Made by a program: the position numbers and the translations under genes. A DNA stretch of 64,000 nt from NCBI GenBank assembly GCA_024123955.1, contig CP099652.1, positions 1,426,001 through 1,490,000 of the forward strand, given 5' to 3'. The notes beneath the pieces were generated by a model. The model was given only the letters and a program-made list of their open reading frames with translations, made no database searches and was not told the origin of the DNA. Source of the DNA: Oxalobacteraceae bacterium OTU3CINTB1 (GTDB lineage: Bacteria > Pseudomonadota > Gammaproteobacteria > Burkholderiales > Burkholderiaceae_D). Below are positions 18,841 through 27,753 of this stretch, piece after piece (position 1 is the stretch's first letter; each line of letters starts with the position of its first letter).

Positions 18841-20598
18841 ATGCAAACTTCAACCAGGTTCATAGCGCTGCTTGCCGGCGCCTCCTTCTCCCTCGCCGCG
18901 CAGGCGGTCAGCTTCGACGCATGGGCCGACAAGGTGGCCGACGCAAAGGTGCGCAGCGATCCGGAACAGGCCACGCAGAAGCAGTACTTCAGCGGCAAGG
19001 AGCAGGACGCGCTGGACCGCGCGCTGACGCCGAACACGCCGGAATACCGCAAGGCCGAAGTGGCCAAGGCCAAGGCCGCGCTCAAGCAGCTGGCGGCCAT
19101 CGATCAGAAGCCACTGACGCCGCAGCAGCGCGCCAGCGCCGCCGCCATTGCGTGGAATCTGCAGGGTGCGGTCGACGCGGTGGCGTTCGAGGATCACCAG
19201 TTCGTGTTTAACCAGTTCACCGGCCTGCATGTGCAGATGGTGAACTTCCTGTCGCAGCAGCATCCGATCCGCAACCAGCGCGACGTTGAAAACTATCTGG
19301 CGCGCCTGAAGTCCGTCGCCGGCAAGATCGACACCGGCATTGCGCGCGCAAAGGGCGCCGCCAGCCGTGGCTTCCTGATGCCGACCTTTATCACGGAATC
19401 GGCGATCGGCCAGCTGGACCGCTTCCTCGACGGCGGCGCGGACAAGAACGTGCTGGTCGCCTCGCTGGCGCAGCGCATGGCGGCGTTGAAGGATGTCTCG
19501 CCGGAGCAGCAGGTCAAGTTCACGGCGGAGGCCACGGCGACCGTCAAGGAGACCATCCTGCCGGCGTTCGAGCGTACCCGCACGCTGCTGAAGGAACAGC
19601 TGCCGCGCACCACCGCCGACGCCGGCCTGTGGCGCCTGCCGAATGGCGACAAGGCCTACGCGCTGGCGTTGCGCCGCATGACCACCACCGACTACACGCC
19701 GCAGCAGATCCACGACATCGGCCTGAAGGAAGTGGCGCGCATCGAGAAGGAGATGGATGGTTTGCTGGCATCGCTGGGCTACAAGGAGGGCGGCATCAAG
19801 GAGCGCATGGTCAAGCTGGAGGCCGATTCGCAGCCGAAGGAGGCCGATCCGCGACCGGCGATGCTGGCGCGTTACGACGCGTTGATGCGCGACGCCGAGG
19901 CGCGCGCGAAGGGTTTGTTCGATATCACGCCGAAGGCGCCGGTAGTAGTCAAGCGCGAGCCGGCGTTCACGGAGAAGACGGCCGCCGCGCATTATTCGGC
20001 GCCGGCCAAGGATGGCACGCTGCCGGGTGTCTTCTGGGCGCCGATGCCAGGGCCGGACTTTCGCATCGTCGGCATGCGCACATTGGTGTATCACGAGGCG
20101 GTGCCGGGCCATCACTTCCAGATCGCGCTGCAGCAGGAGAATACGGGCTTGCCGCGCTATCGCCGCGACCGCGTGTTCGCATCGGGATCGGCGTATGTCG
20201 AGGGCTGGGCGCTGTATGCGGAGCAGCTGGCGTCGGAGAACAAGTGGTATGACGGCGATACCGTTGGACGTTTGGGGCAGCTCGACGCGGAGCTGTTCCG
20301 CGCCAAGCGGCTGGTGGTCGATACCGGCCTGCACGCGATGAAGTGGACGCGGCAGCAGGGCATCGATTACGGCATTCCGGCGTCGGAGGTGGAGCGTTAT
20401 GTGGTGATGCCTGGGCAGGCGTGCGCGTACAAGATCGGCATGATCCGCATCCTCGACCTGCGCGCGAAGGCCGAGAAGGCGCTGGGCGACAAGTTCTCGA
20501 TCAAGGGCTTCCACAACACGGTGCTGCAGACGGGCGATGTGCCGCTGTCGGTGCTGGAGAAGGTGGTGGACGAGTGGATCGCCACGCAGAAGGGGTGA
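18841..20598 (+). CDS. DUF885 family secreted protein (putative metallopeptidase)
   Basis: 585-residue exported protein of the DUF885 family, with a signal peptide ending near LAAQAVSF. The motif YHEAVPGHHFQ contains an HExxxxH arrangement and SAYVEGWALYAEQL supplies a downstream acidic residue, consistent with a zinc-dependent hydrolase; catalysis by this family is poorly established. ATGs at 18808, 18835 and 18841 are in frame; 18808 overlaps a TACACT -10-like box, so the later ones are preferred. Convergent with the BrnTA-type module. Confidence 0.85.
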   Translation: MQTSTRFIALLAGASFSLAAQAVSFDAWADKVADAKVRSDPEQATQKQYFSGKEQDALDRALTPNTPEYRKAEVAKAKAALKQLAAIDQKPLTPQQRASAAAIAWNLQGAVDAVAFEDHQFVFNQFTGLHVQMVNFLSQQHPIRNQRDVENYLARLKSVAGKIDTGIARAKGAASRGFLMPTFITESAIGQLDRFLDGGADKNVLVASLAQRMAALKDVSPEQQVKFTAEATATVKETILPAFERTRTLLKEQLPRTTADAGLWRLPNGDKAYALALRRMTTTDYTPQQIHDIGLKEVARIEKEMDGLLASLGYKEGGIKERMVKLEADSQPKEADPRPAMLARYDALMRDAEARAKGLFDITPKAPVVVKREPAFTEKTAAAHYSAPAKDGTLPGVFWAPMPGPDFRIVGMRTLVYHEAVPGHHFQIALQQENTGLPRYRRDRVFASGSAYVEGWALYAEQLASENKWYDGDTVGRLGQLDAELFRAKRLVVDTGLHAMKWTRQQGIDYGIPASEVERYVVMPGQACAYKIGMIRILDLRAKAEKALGDKFSIKGFHNTVLQTGDVPLSVLEKVVDEWIATQKG

Positions 20599-20604
20599 CG
20601 CGCG

Positions 20605-20811
20605 TCAGGTACCCGTTTTTTTTGGCGCTTTTTTGAACGGGTGTTCGCCGGGCAGCGTGATCTTGGCCTTTGACCAGTAGGCCTCTACCGCTGCCTCATC
20701 ATTTGGATCGTAAGGCGAATCCGGGTCGTCAACCCAATCGGGTGCCCTGGCAATTGCCGCGTCAATTTGTTCTTGGGTGAAATAGGTTTCTAAAATACTT
20801 TTGCGTTTCAT
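20605..20811 (-). CDS. BrnA-like antitoxin, second gene of BrnT module
   Basis: 68-residue acidic protein encoded after, and overlapping by about 50 bases, a BrnT-type toxin, the toxin-first order characteristic of brnTA. It starts MKRKSILETYFTQEQIDAAI and contains a run of Asp/Asn/Pro (PDWVDDPDSPYDPND). It lacks the typical BrnA ribbon-helix-helix text I would expect, so it may be a variant antitoxin. ATG 20811 is chosen over 20856. Confidence 0.6.
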   Translation of the reverse strand: MKRKSILETYFTQEQIDAAIARAPDWVDDPDSPYDPNDEAAVEAYWSKAKITLPGEHPFKKAPKKTGT

Positions 20812-21046
20812 GTTTGTCACCGTATCTGCAAGAGATGATGCGCGCGTTGTCGTCACGTGCTGTCCAGATCATGACGACAACGTTCCCGCGAAACATGCAC
20901 AGGCTTTTTAAACGTATTTCGTTGTGCCCGGCGCCGCTGTCCTGCTCGGACAGCATTGGATAGTCAAAAACGGCTTCCAGGTCAGCAAAATCGATGCCGT
21001 GTTTCCGTAGGTTTTCTCGCCGTTTATTTTCGTCCCATGTAATCAT
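20762..21046 (-). CDS. brnT: BrnT family toxin (DUF497)
   Basis: 94-residue RelE-fold ribonuclease toxin. The sequence ITWDENKRRENLRKHGIDFADLEAVFDYP is the classic DUF497/BrnT N-terminus, and VVMIWTARDDNARIISCRYGDKHETQKY is its C-terminal active-site strand with Arg residues. Length is standard. The overlapping downstream gene is the probable antitoxin. In brnTA operons the antitoxin usually represses the promoter; no operator was recognised here. Confidence 0.85.
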   Translation of the reverse strand: MITWDENKRRENLRKHGIDFADLEAVFDYPMLSEQDSGAGHNEIRLKSLCMFRGNVVVMIWTARDDNARIISCRYGDKHETQKYFRNLFHPRTN

Positions 21047-21110
21047 CGGACGATCATGTCATCCCATGTTAGGCGGCGATATGAGGGAAATCAAGCAAGT
21101 TGATGGGGCT

Positions 21111-21698
21111 TTACTTCAGCAAGCCCGCCAGCTCGACAGCCGTTTTGACCTGCATCTTGTCGAAGATATGCGCGCGGTGCACTTCCACCGTGCGCATGCT
21201 GATGCCCAGCTGGTCGGCCACCACCTTGTTCATTTTGCCGGCCAGGATCAGGTCCAGCACCTCGCGCTCCCGCACCGACAGCGTCGCCAGGCGCGCGTGT
21301 ACGGCCGCCATCTCGCCGGCCTTGCGCGAGCCGGCCAGGCCTTCCTGCACCCGGTCCATCAACTGGTTGTCGTTGAACGGCTTCTCGAAGAAATCGAAGG
21401 CGCCGCGCTTCAAGGTATCGACCGCCATCGGCACGTCGCCATGGCCCGTTAGGAAAATCACCGGCATGCGCTGCGTCAGTCCGCGCGCGGCCAGCTGGTC
21501 GAACACCGCCACGCCATTCATGTCCGGCATGCGCACGTCGAGCAGCAGGCAATCGCCGTCGGCGTCGAATTCGCCCATCTCCACCTGTTGCAGGAATTGC
21601 AGCGCGCCCTCGTAGGCGCGCGACGAGATCCCGCGCGAAGTGGCCAGCCAGGTCAGCGAGTCGCGCACGACCGCTTCGTCATCGACGATATGCAGCAT
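21111..21698 (-). CDS. dctR: Two-component response regulator, FixJ/DctR type
   Basis: 195-residue transcription factor with an N-terminal receiver domain (phospho-acceptor Asp in LLLDVRMPDMNG, Thr/Lys switch residues in FLTGHGDVP and FFEKPF) and a C-terminal LuxR-type HTH (LSVREREVLDLILAGKMNKVVADQLGISMRTVEVH). It follows the sensor kinase gene by 4 bases. With dctPQM divergent on the other side of the kinase, it is the likely activator of the dicarboxylate TRAP transporter. Confidence 0.9.
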   Translation of the reverse strand: MLHIVDDEAVVRDSLTWLATSRGISSRAYEGALQFLQQVEMGEFDADGDCLLLDVRMPDMNGVAVFDQLAARGLTQRMPVIFLTGHGDVPMAVDTLKRGAFDFFEKPFNDNQLMDRVQEGLAGSRKAGEMAAVHARLATLSVREREVLDLILAGKMNKVVADQLGISMRTVEVHRAHIFDKMQVKTAVELAGLLK

Positions 21699-21702
21699 TT
21701 TG

Positions 21703-23730
21703 TCAGGTCTCCTGTTCCGTGACCACCGTCACCGCCGGCAGCACGAACGTAAATATGGTTCCGCCTTGCGGATTGGGGCTGTAAGTGAGCGAACCGCCGT
21801 GGAATTCTATCGCAGTCCGGCAGATGTTCAATCCCATGCCCATCCCCTCGGCCTTGGTCGAGAAGAAGGGCGAGAACAAACGCTGCGCCACCTCGTCCGG
21901 AATGCCGTGCCCCTGGTCGATCACGGCCACGCTCACCTGCGCGGTGGCCGCATCATACTCCGCCACCACGTTGAGCATGCGCCGCTGTGGCGGAATGTGC
22001 TGCATCGCTTCGATGGCGTTGCGGGTCAGGTTGAGCAGCACCTGTTCGATCATCACGCGGTCGGCCAGCACCGCCGGCAGATCCTGGGGGATGTTGGTTT
22101 GGTACGAGACGTAGCTTTGGCGCGCCTGCAACTCGATCAGCGCCTGGATGCCGTCGAGCAGCGACTGGATGCCGACCGACTGGCGTAGCGGTTCGCGCTT
22201 CTTGACGAATTCGTGGACGCTGCGGATGATCTGGCCGGCCCGCTGCGCCTGCGCGCTGGCCTGCTCCAGCGCGGGTTTCAGCAATCCCGCGTCGACCGCG
22301 TGGCCCTTGTCCTGCGCGCGTCCCAATACATTGAGCGCGCCGGTGGTGTAGCTGGAGATGGCGGCCAGCGGCTGGTTCAGTTCATGCGCCAGCATCGAGG
22401 CGATTTCGCCCATCGTCGCCAGGCGCGCGCTGGCCTGCAGCTTTTCCTCCTGCTGGCGGTTCAGTTCCTCCACGCGCTTGCGGTCGGAGATGTCGAGGAT
22501 GGAGCCCATCCAGCCGGTCTGCTTGCCGTGGTTGTCCACCAGCGGCGCCTCGAACACCAGCACCGGCACGCGCTGACCGTCCGGACGCTGGAAGAAGGTC
22601 TCGAACTGCGGCGTGACCTTGCCCGCCAGGACCGAGGCGAAGCGGGTCTGGTATTCCTCCATCGCTTCCGGCGCCCAGTAGGGCATCGGCGGCAGCCGGC
22701 CGACGATGTCCTCGGCCGGATAGCCGACGATCTGGCAGAACGCCGGATTGACGTAGGTGATGCGTCCTTCCAGGTCGCGCGCGCGCAGGCCCGTCACCAG
22801 CGAATTTTCCATCGCGGTGCGAAACGACATCTGCTGGCGCAGCGCGCCTTCGGCGGCGAGCCTGCGCGAGATGTGGCCCCACAGCGCCACCAGGCTCCAT
22901 AATAATCCGAGTGAGAGCACGATGACCGAGCCGACCAGCAAATTGGGCAGCAGCTTGGGCGCGCTCTTGACGCTGTCCGTCACCAGCCGCACCGAGGCCC
23001 CAGGCAGGTCGAGCGCGCGCTTGTGGGTGTAGACGCCGTGGCCGGGACCGGCCGCCGCGCGGCGCGCCAGCACCTTGTCGTCGCGGTCGACCAGAGTGAC
23101 CTGGTTGTCCTGCGCGAACCACCACGGCACCATTTCGTCGAGCAGGGCGCTGGTTTTATAGGTGGCGACCAGGTCGCCCAGGTAGTCGGCGCCGTTGAAC
23201 AGCGGCACGTGGTAATCCATCAGCACTTCCGAAGGCGCGGATGAGGGGTTGGCCGCTTGCACCTCCGGCTGCGTGTACATCGCGTTGCGGGTCTTGCGGG
23301 TCAGCTCCATGGTTGCGCGCGAGGCCGCCGTCAACACCACCGGCGTCGCTTGCGGGTCGCTGGTGGCGACCAGCGAGCCGTCGGGCCGCAGCCAGACCAC
23401 CCGCAGTAGTTCCTTGCCGTTCTTGAGCACTCGGGACAGGCGGTCGTGGCCCTGTTGCGGCGTCAGGCGCCCGATGCCGATTTCCTGCGCCAGCGCGGCC
23501 AGGCTTTCCTCGTCCCTGCCTAATTGAAAGCGTATCGTTTGCTCAACCCACAGCGTGTCGGCGATCAGTTGTTCCTGGCGTTCGTTGCTTTCCATCTGGC
23601 GCGCCTGCCACGGTAGCCAGATCAAAATCGCCAGAAAAAACAACACCAGCACGATCGGCAAAACCCAGCGCAGCGTCGAGTTTGCGCTGGGGCGTCGGGC
23701 TGGGAGCGGCTGGGAATGCGGGTTTGTCAT
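21703..23730 (-). CDS. dctS: C4-dicarboxylate sensor histidine kinase DctS type
   Basis: 675-residue membrane sensor. A first membrane span near residues 22-42 and a second near 270-290 enclose a periplasmic double-Cache-like sensing region; a cytoplasmic PAS domain (about 310-425) and the kinase core follow. The H-box is MLAHELNQPLAAISSY, with N-box LNLTRNAIEAM and G-boxes DQGHGIP and GMGMGLNICR. Partner dctR lies 4 bases downstream. The ligand is probably succinate/fumarate/malate, as in Rhodobacter DctS; this is inferred from the linked transporter. Confidence 0.9.
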   Translation of the reverse strand: MTNPHSQPLPARRPSANSTLRWVLPIVLVLFFLAILIWLPWQARQMESNERQEQLIADTLWVEQTIRFQLGRDEESLAALAQEIGIGRLTPQQGHDRLSRVLKNGKELLRVVWLRPDGSLVATSDPQATPVVLTAASRATMELTRKTRNAMYTQPEVQAANPSSAPSEVLMDYHVPLFNGADYLGDLVATYKTSALLDEMVPWWFAQDNQVTLVDRDDKVLARRAAAGPGHGVYTHKRALDLPGASVRLVTDSVKSAPKLLPNLLVGSVIVLSLGLLWSLVALWGHISRRLAAEGALRQQMSFRTAMENSLVTGLRARDLEGRITYVNPAFCQIVGYPAEDIVGRLPPMPYWAPEAMEEYQTRFASVLAGKVTPQFETFFQRPDGQRVPVLVFEAPLVDNHGKQTGWMGSILDISDRKRVEELNRQQEEKLQASARLATMGEIASMLAHELNQPLAAISSYTTGALNVLGRAQDKGHAVDAGLLKPALEQASAQAQRAGQIIRSVHEFVKKREPLRQSVGIQSLLDGIQALIELQARQSYVSYQTNIPQDLPAVLADRVMIEQVLLNLTRNAIEAMQHIPPQRRMLNVVAEYDAATAQVSVAVIDQGHGIPDEVAQRLFSPFFSTKAEGMGMGLNICRTAIEFHGGSLTYSPNPQGGTIFTFVLPAVTVVTEQET

Positions 23731-23765
23731 GGGCGCTCAGGGTATAGCGTTGGCGGAACGGAGTC

Positions 23766-23783
23766 ATTGTGGTTTTCCACAAT
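23766..23783. promoter_or_regulatory. Candidate DctR binding site
   Basis: Perfect inverted repeat ATTGTGG-TTTT-CCACAAT in the dctS-dctP divergent region, 77 bases before the dctP start. Symmetry and position fit a dimeric LuxR-type response regulator such as DctR. Confidence 0.55.
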
Positions 23784-23859
23784 TGAATAATGCGACGTTG
23801 TCCTGAAGAATCTATCAAACTACAATAATAGTGTACTTTTACATCCCTCTGGAGACCGT

Positions 23860-24846
23860 ATGAAACTGAAACACGCACTGCTCGTGCTGAGCGCGGCATT
23901 GAGCTTTAACGCCTACGCGCAAGCGCCTATCGTCATCAAATTCAGCCACGTCGTGGCGACCGACACCCCGAAAGGCCAGGCGGCAGAGCGTTTTAAACAA
24001 CTTGCCGAAAAAGCCACCAACGGCCGCGTCAAGGTCGAGGTCTATCCGAACAGCCAGCTGTACAAGGACAAGGAAGAACTCGAAGCGCTGCAGCTGGGCG
24101 CCGTGCAAATGCTGGCGCCGTCGCTGGCCAAGTTCGGCCCGCTGGGCGTGAAGGAATTCGAAGCCTTCGACCTGCCGTTCATCTTCCCTTCCAAGACCGC
24201 GCTGTACAACGTCACCGAAGGCGAAATCGGCAAGGGCCTGATGAAAAAGCTGGAACCGAAGGGCATCACCGGCCTGGCGTTCTGGGATAACGGCTTCAAG
24301 GTCATGTCGGCCAACAAGCCGCTGCGCGTGCCGGCCGACTTCAAAGGCCTGAAACTGCGCATCCAGTCGTCCAAAGTGCTGGACGCGCAGATGCGCGCGC
24401 TGGGCGCCAACCCGCAGGTGCTGGCGTTCTCGGAAGTGTATCAAGCGCTGCAGACCGGCGTGGTCGACGGCACCGAGAATCCGCCGTCGAACATGTACAC
24501 CCAGAAGATGCATGAAGTGCAGAAGTACGTGACCGTCTCCAACCACGGCTACCTGGGCTACGCGGTCATCGTCAACAAGAAGTTCTGGGACGGCCTGCCG
24601 CCTGACATCCGCACCGCGCTCGACAAGGCGATGAAGGAGGCGACCACGTTCGAGAAAGCCATCGCCCAGCGCGACAACGATCTGGCGCTCGAAGCGATCA
24701 AGAAGACCGGCAAGACCGAGATCTACACCTTGAGCGTGAAAGAACAGGCGGAGTGGCGCAAGGCCCTGCTGCCGGTACAGCAATCGATGGAAAGCCGGAT
24801 CGGCAAAGACCTGATCTCGGCCATCAATAAAGAAGCGGCAAAATAA
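23860..24846 (+). CDS. dctP: TRAP transporter substrate-binding protein DctP
   Basis: 328-residue periplasmic receptor that binds C4-dicarboxylates and delivers them to DctQM. A signal peptide ends near NAYAQA (about residue 22). Family landmarks are IKFSHVVATDTPKGQAAERF, the LKLRIQSSKVLDAQ segment carrying the substrate-carboxylate arginine, and GVVDGTENPPSN. It opens the dctPQM operon, which faces dctSR across a region with a perfect inverted repeat. Ribosome site CTGGAG precedes the ATG. Confidence 0.94.
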   Translation: MKLKHALLVLSAALSFNAYAQAPIVIKFSHVVATDTPKGQAAERFKQLAEKATNGRVKVEVYPNSQLYKDKEELEALQLGAVQMLAPSLAKFGPLGVKEFEAFDLPFIFPSKTALYNVTEGEIGKGLMKKLEPKGITGLAFWDNGFKVMSANKPLRVPADFKGLKLRIQSSKVLDAQMRALGANPQVLAFSEVYQALQTGVVDGTENPPSNMYTQKMHEVQKYVTVSNHGYLGYAVIVNKKFWDGLPPDIRTALDKAMKEATTFEKAIAQRDNDLALEAIKKTGKTEIYTLSVKEQAEWRKALLPVQQSMESRIGKDLISAINKEAAK

Positions 24847-24921
24847 AAGCGGCAATATAAGCCTGCCTGACGGGGCGGCGCTCGCCGCCCCGTCCACAAT
24901 TCCTCACTGAAGGATCCCTCC

Positions 24922-25491
24922 ATGAAATTCCTCGATAGACTCGAAGAATGGCTCATCGCGACCCTGATGGGCGTGGCCACCATTCTGATCTTTATCTCGG
25001 TCGTACACCGTTACCTGTCCGGCCTGCCGATCCCCGGCCTGCAGGACTACCTGATTCAACTCAATACCAGCTGGACGCAGGAAGCCTGCATCTACATGTT
25101 CGTCTGGATGGCCAAGTTCGGCGCGGCCTATGGCGTGCGCACCGGCATCCACGTTGGCGTCGACGTCCTGATCAACCGCATGAGCACGCCGTGGCGCGCC
25201 AAGTTCGTCGTGTTCGGCCTGCTGGCCGGCGCGGTGTTCACCGGCATCATCGGCACCCTGGGCGCCAACTTCGTCCATCACATGGCGCAGACCGACCAGA
25301 CCTCGGCCGACCTCGAAATGCCGATGTGGATCGTCTACCTGGCCGTGCCGCTCGGCTCCTACCTGATGTGCTTCCGCTTCCTGCAGGTGCTGGTGTCCTT
25401 CGTCAAAACCGGCGACCTGCCCAAACATGACCATTCGCACGTCGAGGGTCTGGAAGAAGAACTGTCGGCCGACAAAGGAGCCAAAGCATGA
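24922..25491 (+). CDS. dctQ: TRAP transporter small membrane subunit DctQ
   Basis: 189-residue inner-membrane protein with four predicted spans, the small subunit of the sodium-coupled tripartite transporter. The SWTQEACIYMFVWMAKFGAAYGVRTGIHVGVDVL region is typical of DctQ. A charged C-terminal tail follows the last span. The stop overlaps the start of dctM by 4 bases (ATGA), indicating coupling. Confidence 0.93.
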   Translation: MKFLDRLEEWLIATLMGVATILIFISVVHRYLSGLPIPGLQDYLIQLNTSWTQEACIYMFVWMAKFGAAYGVRTGIHVGVDVLINRMSTPWRAKFVVFGLLAGAVFTGIIGTLGANFVHHMAQTDQTSADLEMPMWIVYLAVPLGSYLMCFRFLQVLVSFVKTGDLPKHDHSHVEGLEEELSADKGAKA

Positions 25492-26768
25492 ACGCCCTGA
25501 TTATCTTCGTGCTGCTGCTGGGCCTGATGTTGACCGGCATGCCGATCTCCATCTCGCTCGGCCTGACGGTGCTGACCTTCCTGTTCACCATGACCCAGGT
25601 GCCGATCGATACGGTGGCGCTCAAGCTGTTCACCGGCATCGAGAAATTCGAGATCATGGCCATCCCGTTCTTCATTTTGGCGGGCAACTTCCTCACCCAC
25701 GGCGGCGTCGCGCGGCGCATGATCAACTTCGCCACGTCGATGGTCGGCCACTGGCACGGCGGCCTGGCGCTGGGCGGCGTGCTGGCCTGCGCCTTGTTTG
25801 CTGCGGTGTCGGGCTCGTCGCCGGCCACCGTGGTGGCGATCGGATCGATCATCCTGCCTGCAATGGTGCGCCAAGGCTATCCGAAGGCGTTCGGCGCCGG
25901 CGTCATCACCACCTCGGGCGCGCTGGGTATCCTGATTCCGCCGTCGATCGTGATGGTGATGTACTCGGTCACCACCAACACCTCGGTCGGCAAGCTGTTC
26001 ATGGCCGGCGTGGTGCCGGGCATTATGCTGGCGTTCTTCCTCGGCTTGACCACCTGGTATCTGGCGCGCAAGAACAACTATCCGCGCATGCCCAAGGCCG
26101 CCTGGGGCGAGCGCTGGGCGACCTTCCGCAAGAGCGCCTGGGGCCTGCTGCTGATCGTCATCGTCATGGGCGGCATCTACAGCGGCGCGTTCACGCCGAC
26201 CGAGGCGGCGGCGATGGCGGCGGTGTACGCCTTCTTCATCGCCGTGTTCGTCTACAAGGACTTGAAGCTCAAGCAGGTGGGCAAGGTGCTGCTCGATTCG
26301 GCGGCGATGTCGGCGATGCTGCTGTACATCATCACCAACGCCATCCTGTTCTCGTTCCTGATGACCAGTGAGAACATTCCGCAGGCGATGGCCGAGTGGA
26401 TCACCGGACAGGGCCTGGGCGTGATTACCTTCCTGCTGGTGGTTAACGTGCTGCTGCTGTTGGCCGGCAACGTCATGGAGCCGTCGTCGATCGTGCTGAT
26501 CATGGCGCCGATTCTGTTCCCGGTGGCCATGAAACTGGGCATCGATCCGGTGCACTTCGGGATCTTGATCGTAGTCAACATGGAAGTGGGGATGTGCCAT
26601 CCGCCGGTCGGCCTGAACCTGTACGTGGCGTCGGGTATCACCAAGATGGGCATAACAGAATTGACCGTTGCCGTGTGGCCATGGCTGCTGACAATGCTGG
26701 GCTTCTTGATCTTGGTCACATATGTACCACAAATTTCTTTGTGGCTCCCGAATTTAATTTACTCTTAA
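25488..26768 (+). CDS. dctM: TRAP transporter large permease DctM
   Basis: 426-residue permease with about 11-12 hydrophobic spans that carries dicarboxylates with sodium. Signatures include GLMLTGMPISISLGL at the N-terminus, SGSSPATVVAIGSII, GALGILIPPSIVMVMYSV and the C-terminal GMCHPPVGLNLYVA. It overlaps dctQ by 4 bases and is the last gene of dctPQM; about 70 bases later a separate transcription unit begins. Confidence 0.95.
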   Translation: MNALIIFVLLLGLMLTGMPISISLGLTVLTFLFTMTQVPIDTVALKLFTGIEKFEIMAIPFFILAGNFLTHGGVARRMINFATSMVGHWHGGLALGGVLACALFAAVSGSSPATVVAIGSIILPAMVRQGYPKAFGAGVITTSGALGILIPPSIVMVMYSVTTNTSVGKLFMAGVVPGIMLAFFLGLTTWYLARKNNYPRMPKAAWGERWATFRKSAWGLLLIVIVMGGIYSGAFTPTEAAAMAAVYAFFIAVFVYKDLKLKQVGKVLLDSAAMSAMLLYIITNAILFSFLMTSENIPQAMAEWITGQGLGVITFLLVVNVLLLLAGNVMEPSSIVLIMAPILFPVAMKLGIDPVHFGILIVVNMEVGMCHPPVGLNLYVASGITKMGITELTVAVWPWLLTMLGFLILVTYVPQISLWLPNLIYS

Positions 26769-26821
26769 AGTAACGCTGCGCTGCAACCTGAAAAAAACGG
26801 GAAAAACCGAAAAAGATGCGT

Positions 26822-27067
26822 TATGATGGCGTCGCTCTCAGGGGTTCCCGAATAAGTAAAGTTGGTTCGGTAGCAAGGGCAAGGAATTGTAGGTGGGGAG
26901 TGTGATAGAAACGGTACTTAATACCGGCAATCGATCGAGGAGACACACGTTTTACAGAATGTCGTTGTGATAGTCGCTGCAGGCCGCCACAAGCGCGCTA
27001 CGGGGACACGCAAACGACCGGGAACGTGAAGCAGGTTTAAAAACGCACCTTTCGGTGCGTTTTTTTT
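26822..27067 (+). ncRNA. Candidate structured small RNA with own promoter and terminator
   Basis: No protein frame is convincing between dctM and ogt. A TATGAT -10 box (26822-26827) would start an RNA near 26834. The 5' segment GTTCCCG (26844-26850) is exactly complementary to CGGGAAC (27019-27025), giving a long-range closing stem; an inner hairpin CGGTA-CTTAA-TACCG lies at 26912-26926. A strong terminator follows immediately. The expected transcript is about 230 nt with a closed-stem architecture, compatible with a 6S-like or other regulatory RNA, but I do not recognise the family. Confidence 0.55.
27041..27067 (+). terminator. Strong rho-independent terminator
   Basis: AAACGCACC (27041-27049), loop TTTC, GGTGCGTTT (27054-27062) followed by a run of T. 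It ends the candidate small RNA and isolates it from ogt. Confidence 0.92.
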
Positions 27068-27228
27068 CGCCTGGCGATTTACAATGCGGGCGCGGCGCGA
27101 AAACCTTCGCGCCGCCGCCGGACGCCTTTCGCAACTTCCACCACAAAAGGATGTCGCGGGCACGCAACATCATGGTGCGTTGCGAAAAACGGCTGAGATC
27201 AACGAAGACCCTTTTTGGTGCATCAACT

Positions 27229-27753
27229 GTGACGAATATACAACAGCAGCGTGAAATTTTTTCTGCCATCGTGGAATTGCCATTCGGGAAAATTGGAGTG
27301 CGCACCGCAAGTGGTCTGATCACTGAGCTGTGTTACCTGCCGCCCCATTTTGATGCAAAGGATGCCGGGGACGCGACGGCGGCGGCGGCGGTTACCCAGC
27401 TGCAAGCGTATTGTGCGGATGCCGATTACCGCTTCGACTTGCCGCTCAAGCAGGCCGGCACCGACTTCCAGAAGACCGTGTGGGGCGCCATCAGTTCCAT
27501 TCCGCGCGGCAGCGTTCGCACCTACGGCGAGCTCGCCAAGCACATCGGTTCGGCGCCGCGCGCCGTGGGGCAGGCTTGCGGCGCCAACTGGTTCCCGATC
27601 GTGGTGCCGTGCCACCGCGTCACCTCCGCCGCCGGCCTGGGCGGCTTTGCCAACAGCGACGATCCCAACGGCTACCTCCTGGGCATCAAACGCTGGCTGC
27701 TGGCCCACGAAGGTTCGAGCGAGTACGCATGGCAACAGACAACACTGCTCTGA
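27229..27753 (+). CDS. ogt: Methylated-DNA--protein-cysteine methyltransferase
   Basis: About 174-residue suicide DNA repair protein that removes O6-methylguanine. The acceptor cysteine is in PCHRV (IVVPCHRVTSAAGLGGFA), after FQKTVWGAISSIPRGSVRTYGELA. GTG 27229 gives the family's usual length; in-frame ATGs at 27172 and 27151 would add an N-terminal tail of no obvious homology, and no start has a clear ribosome site. The last 25 bases overlap xerD, so the two are probably co-transcribed. Confidence 0.9.
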   Translation: MTNIQQQREIFSAIVELPFGKIGVRTASGLITELCYLPPHFDAKDAGDATAAAAVTQLQAYCADADYRFDLPLKQAGTDFQKTVWGAISSIPRGSVRTYGELAKHIGSAPRAVGQACGANWFPIVVPCHRVTSAAGLGGFANSDDPNGYLLGIKRWLLAHEGSSEYAWQQTTLL

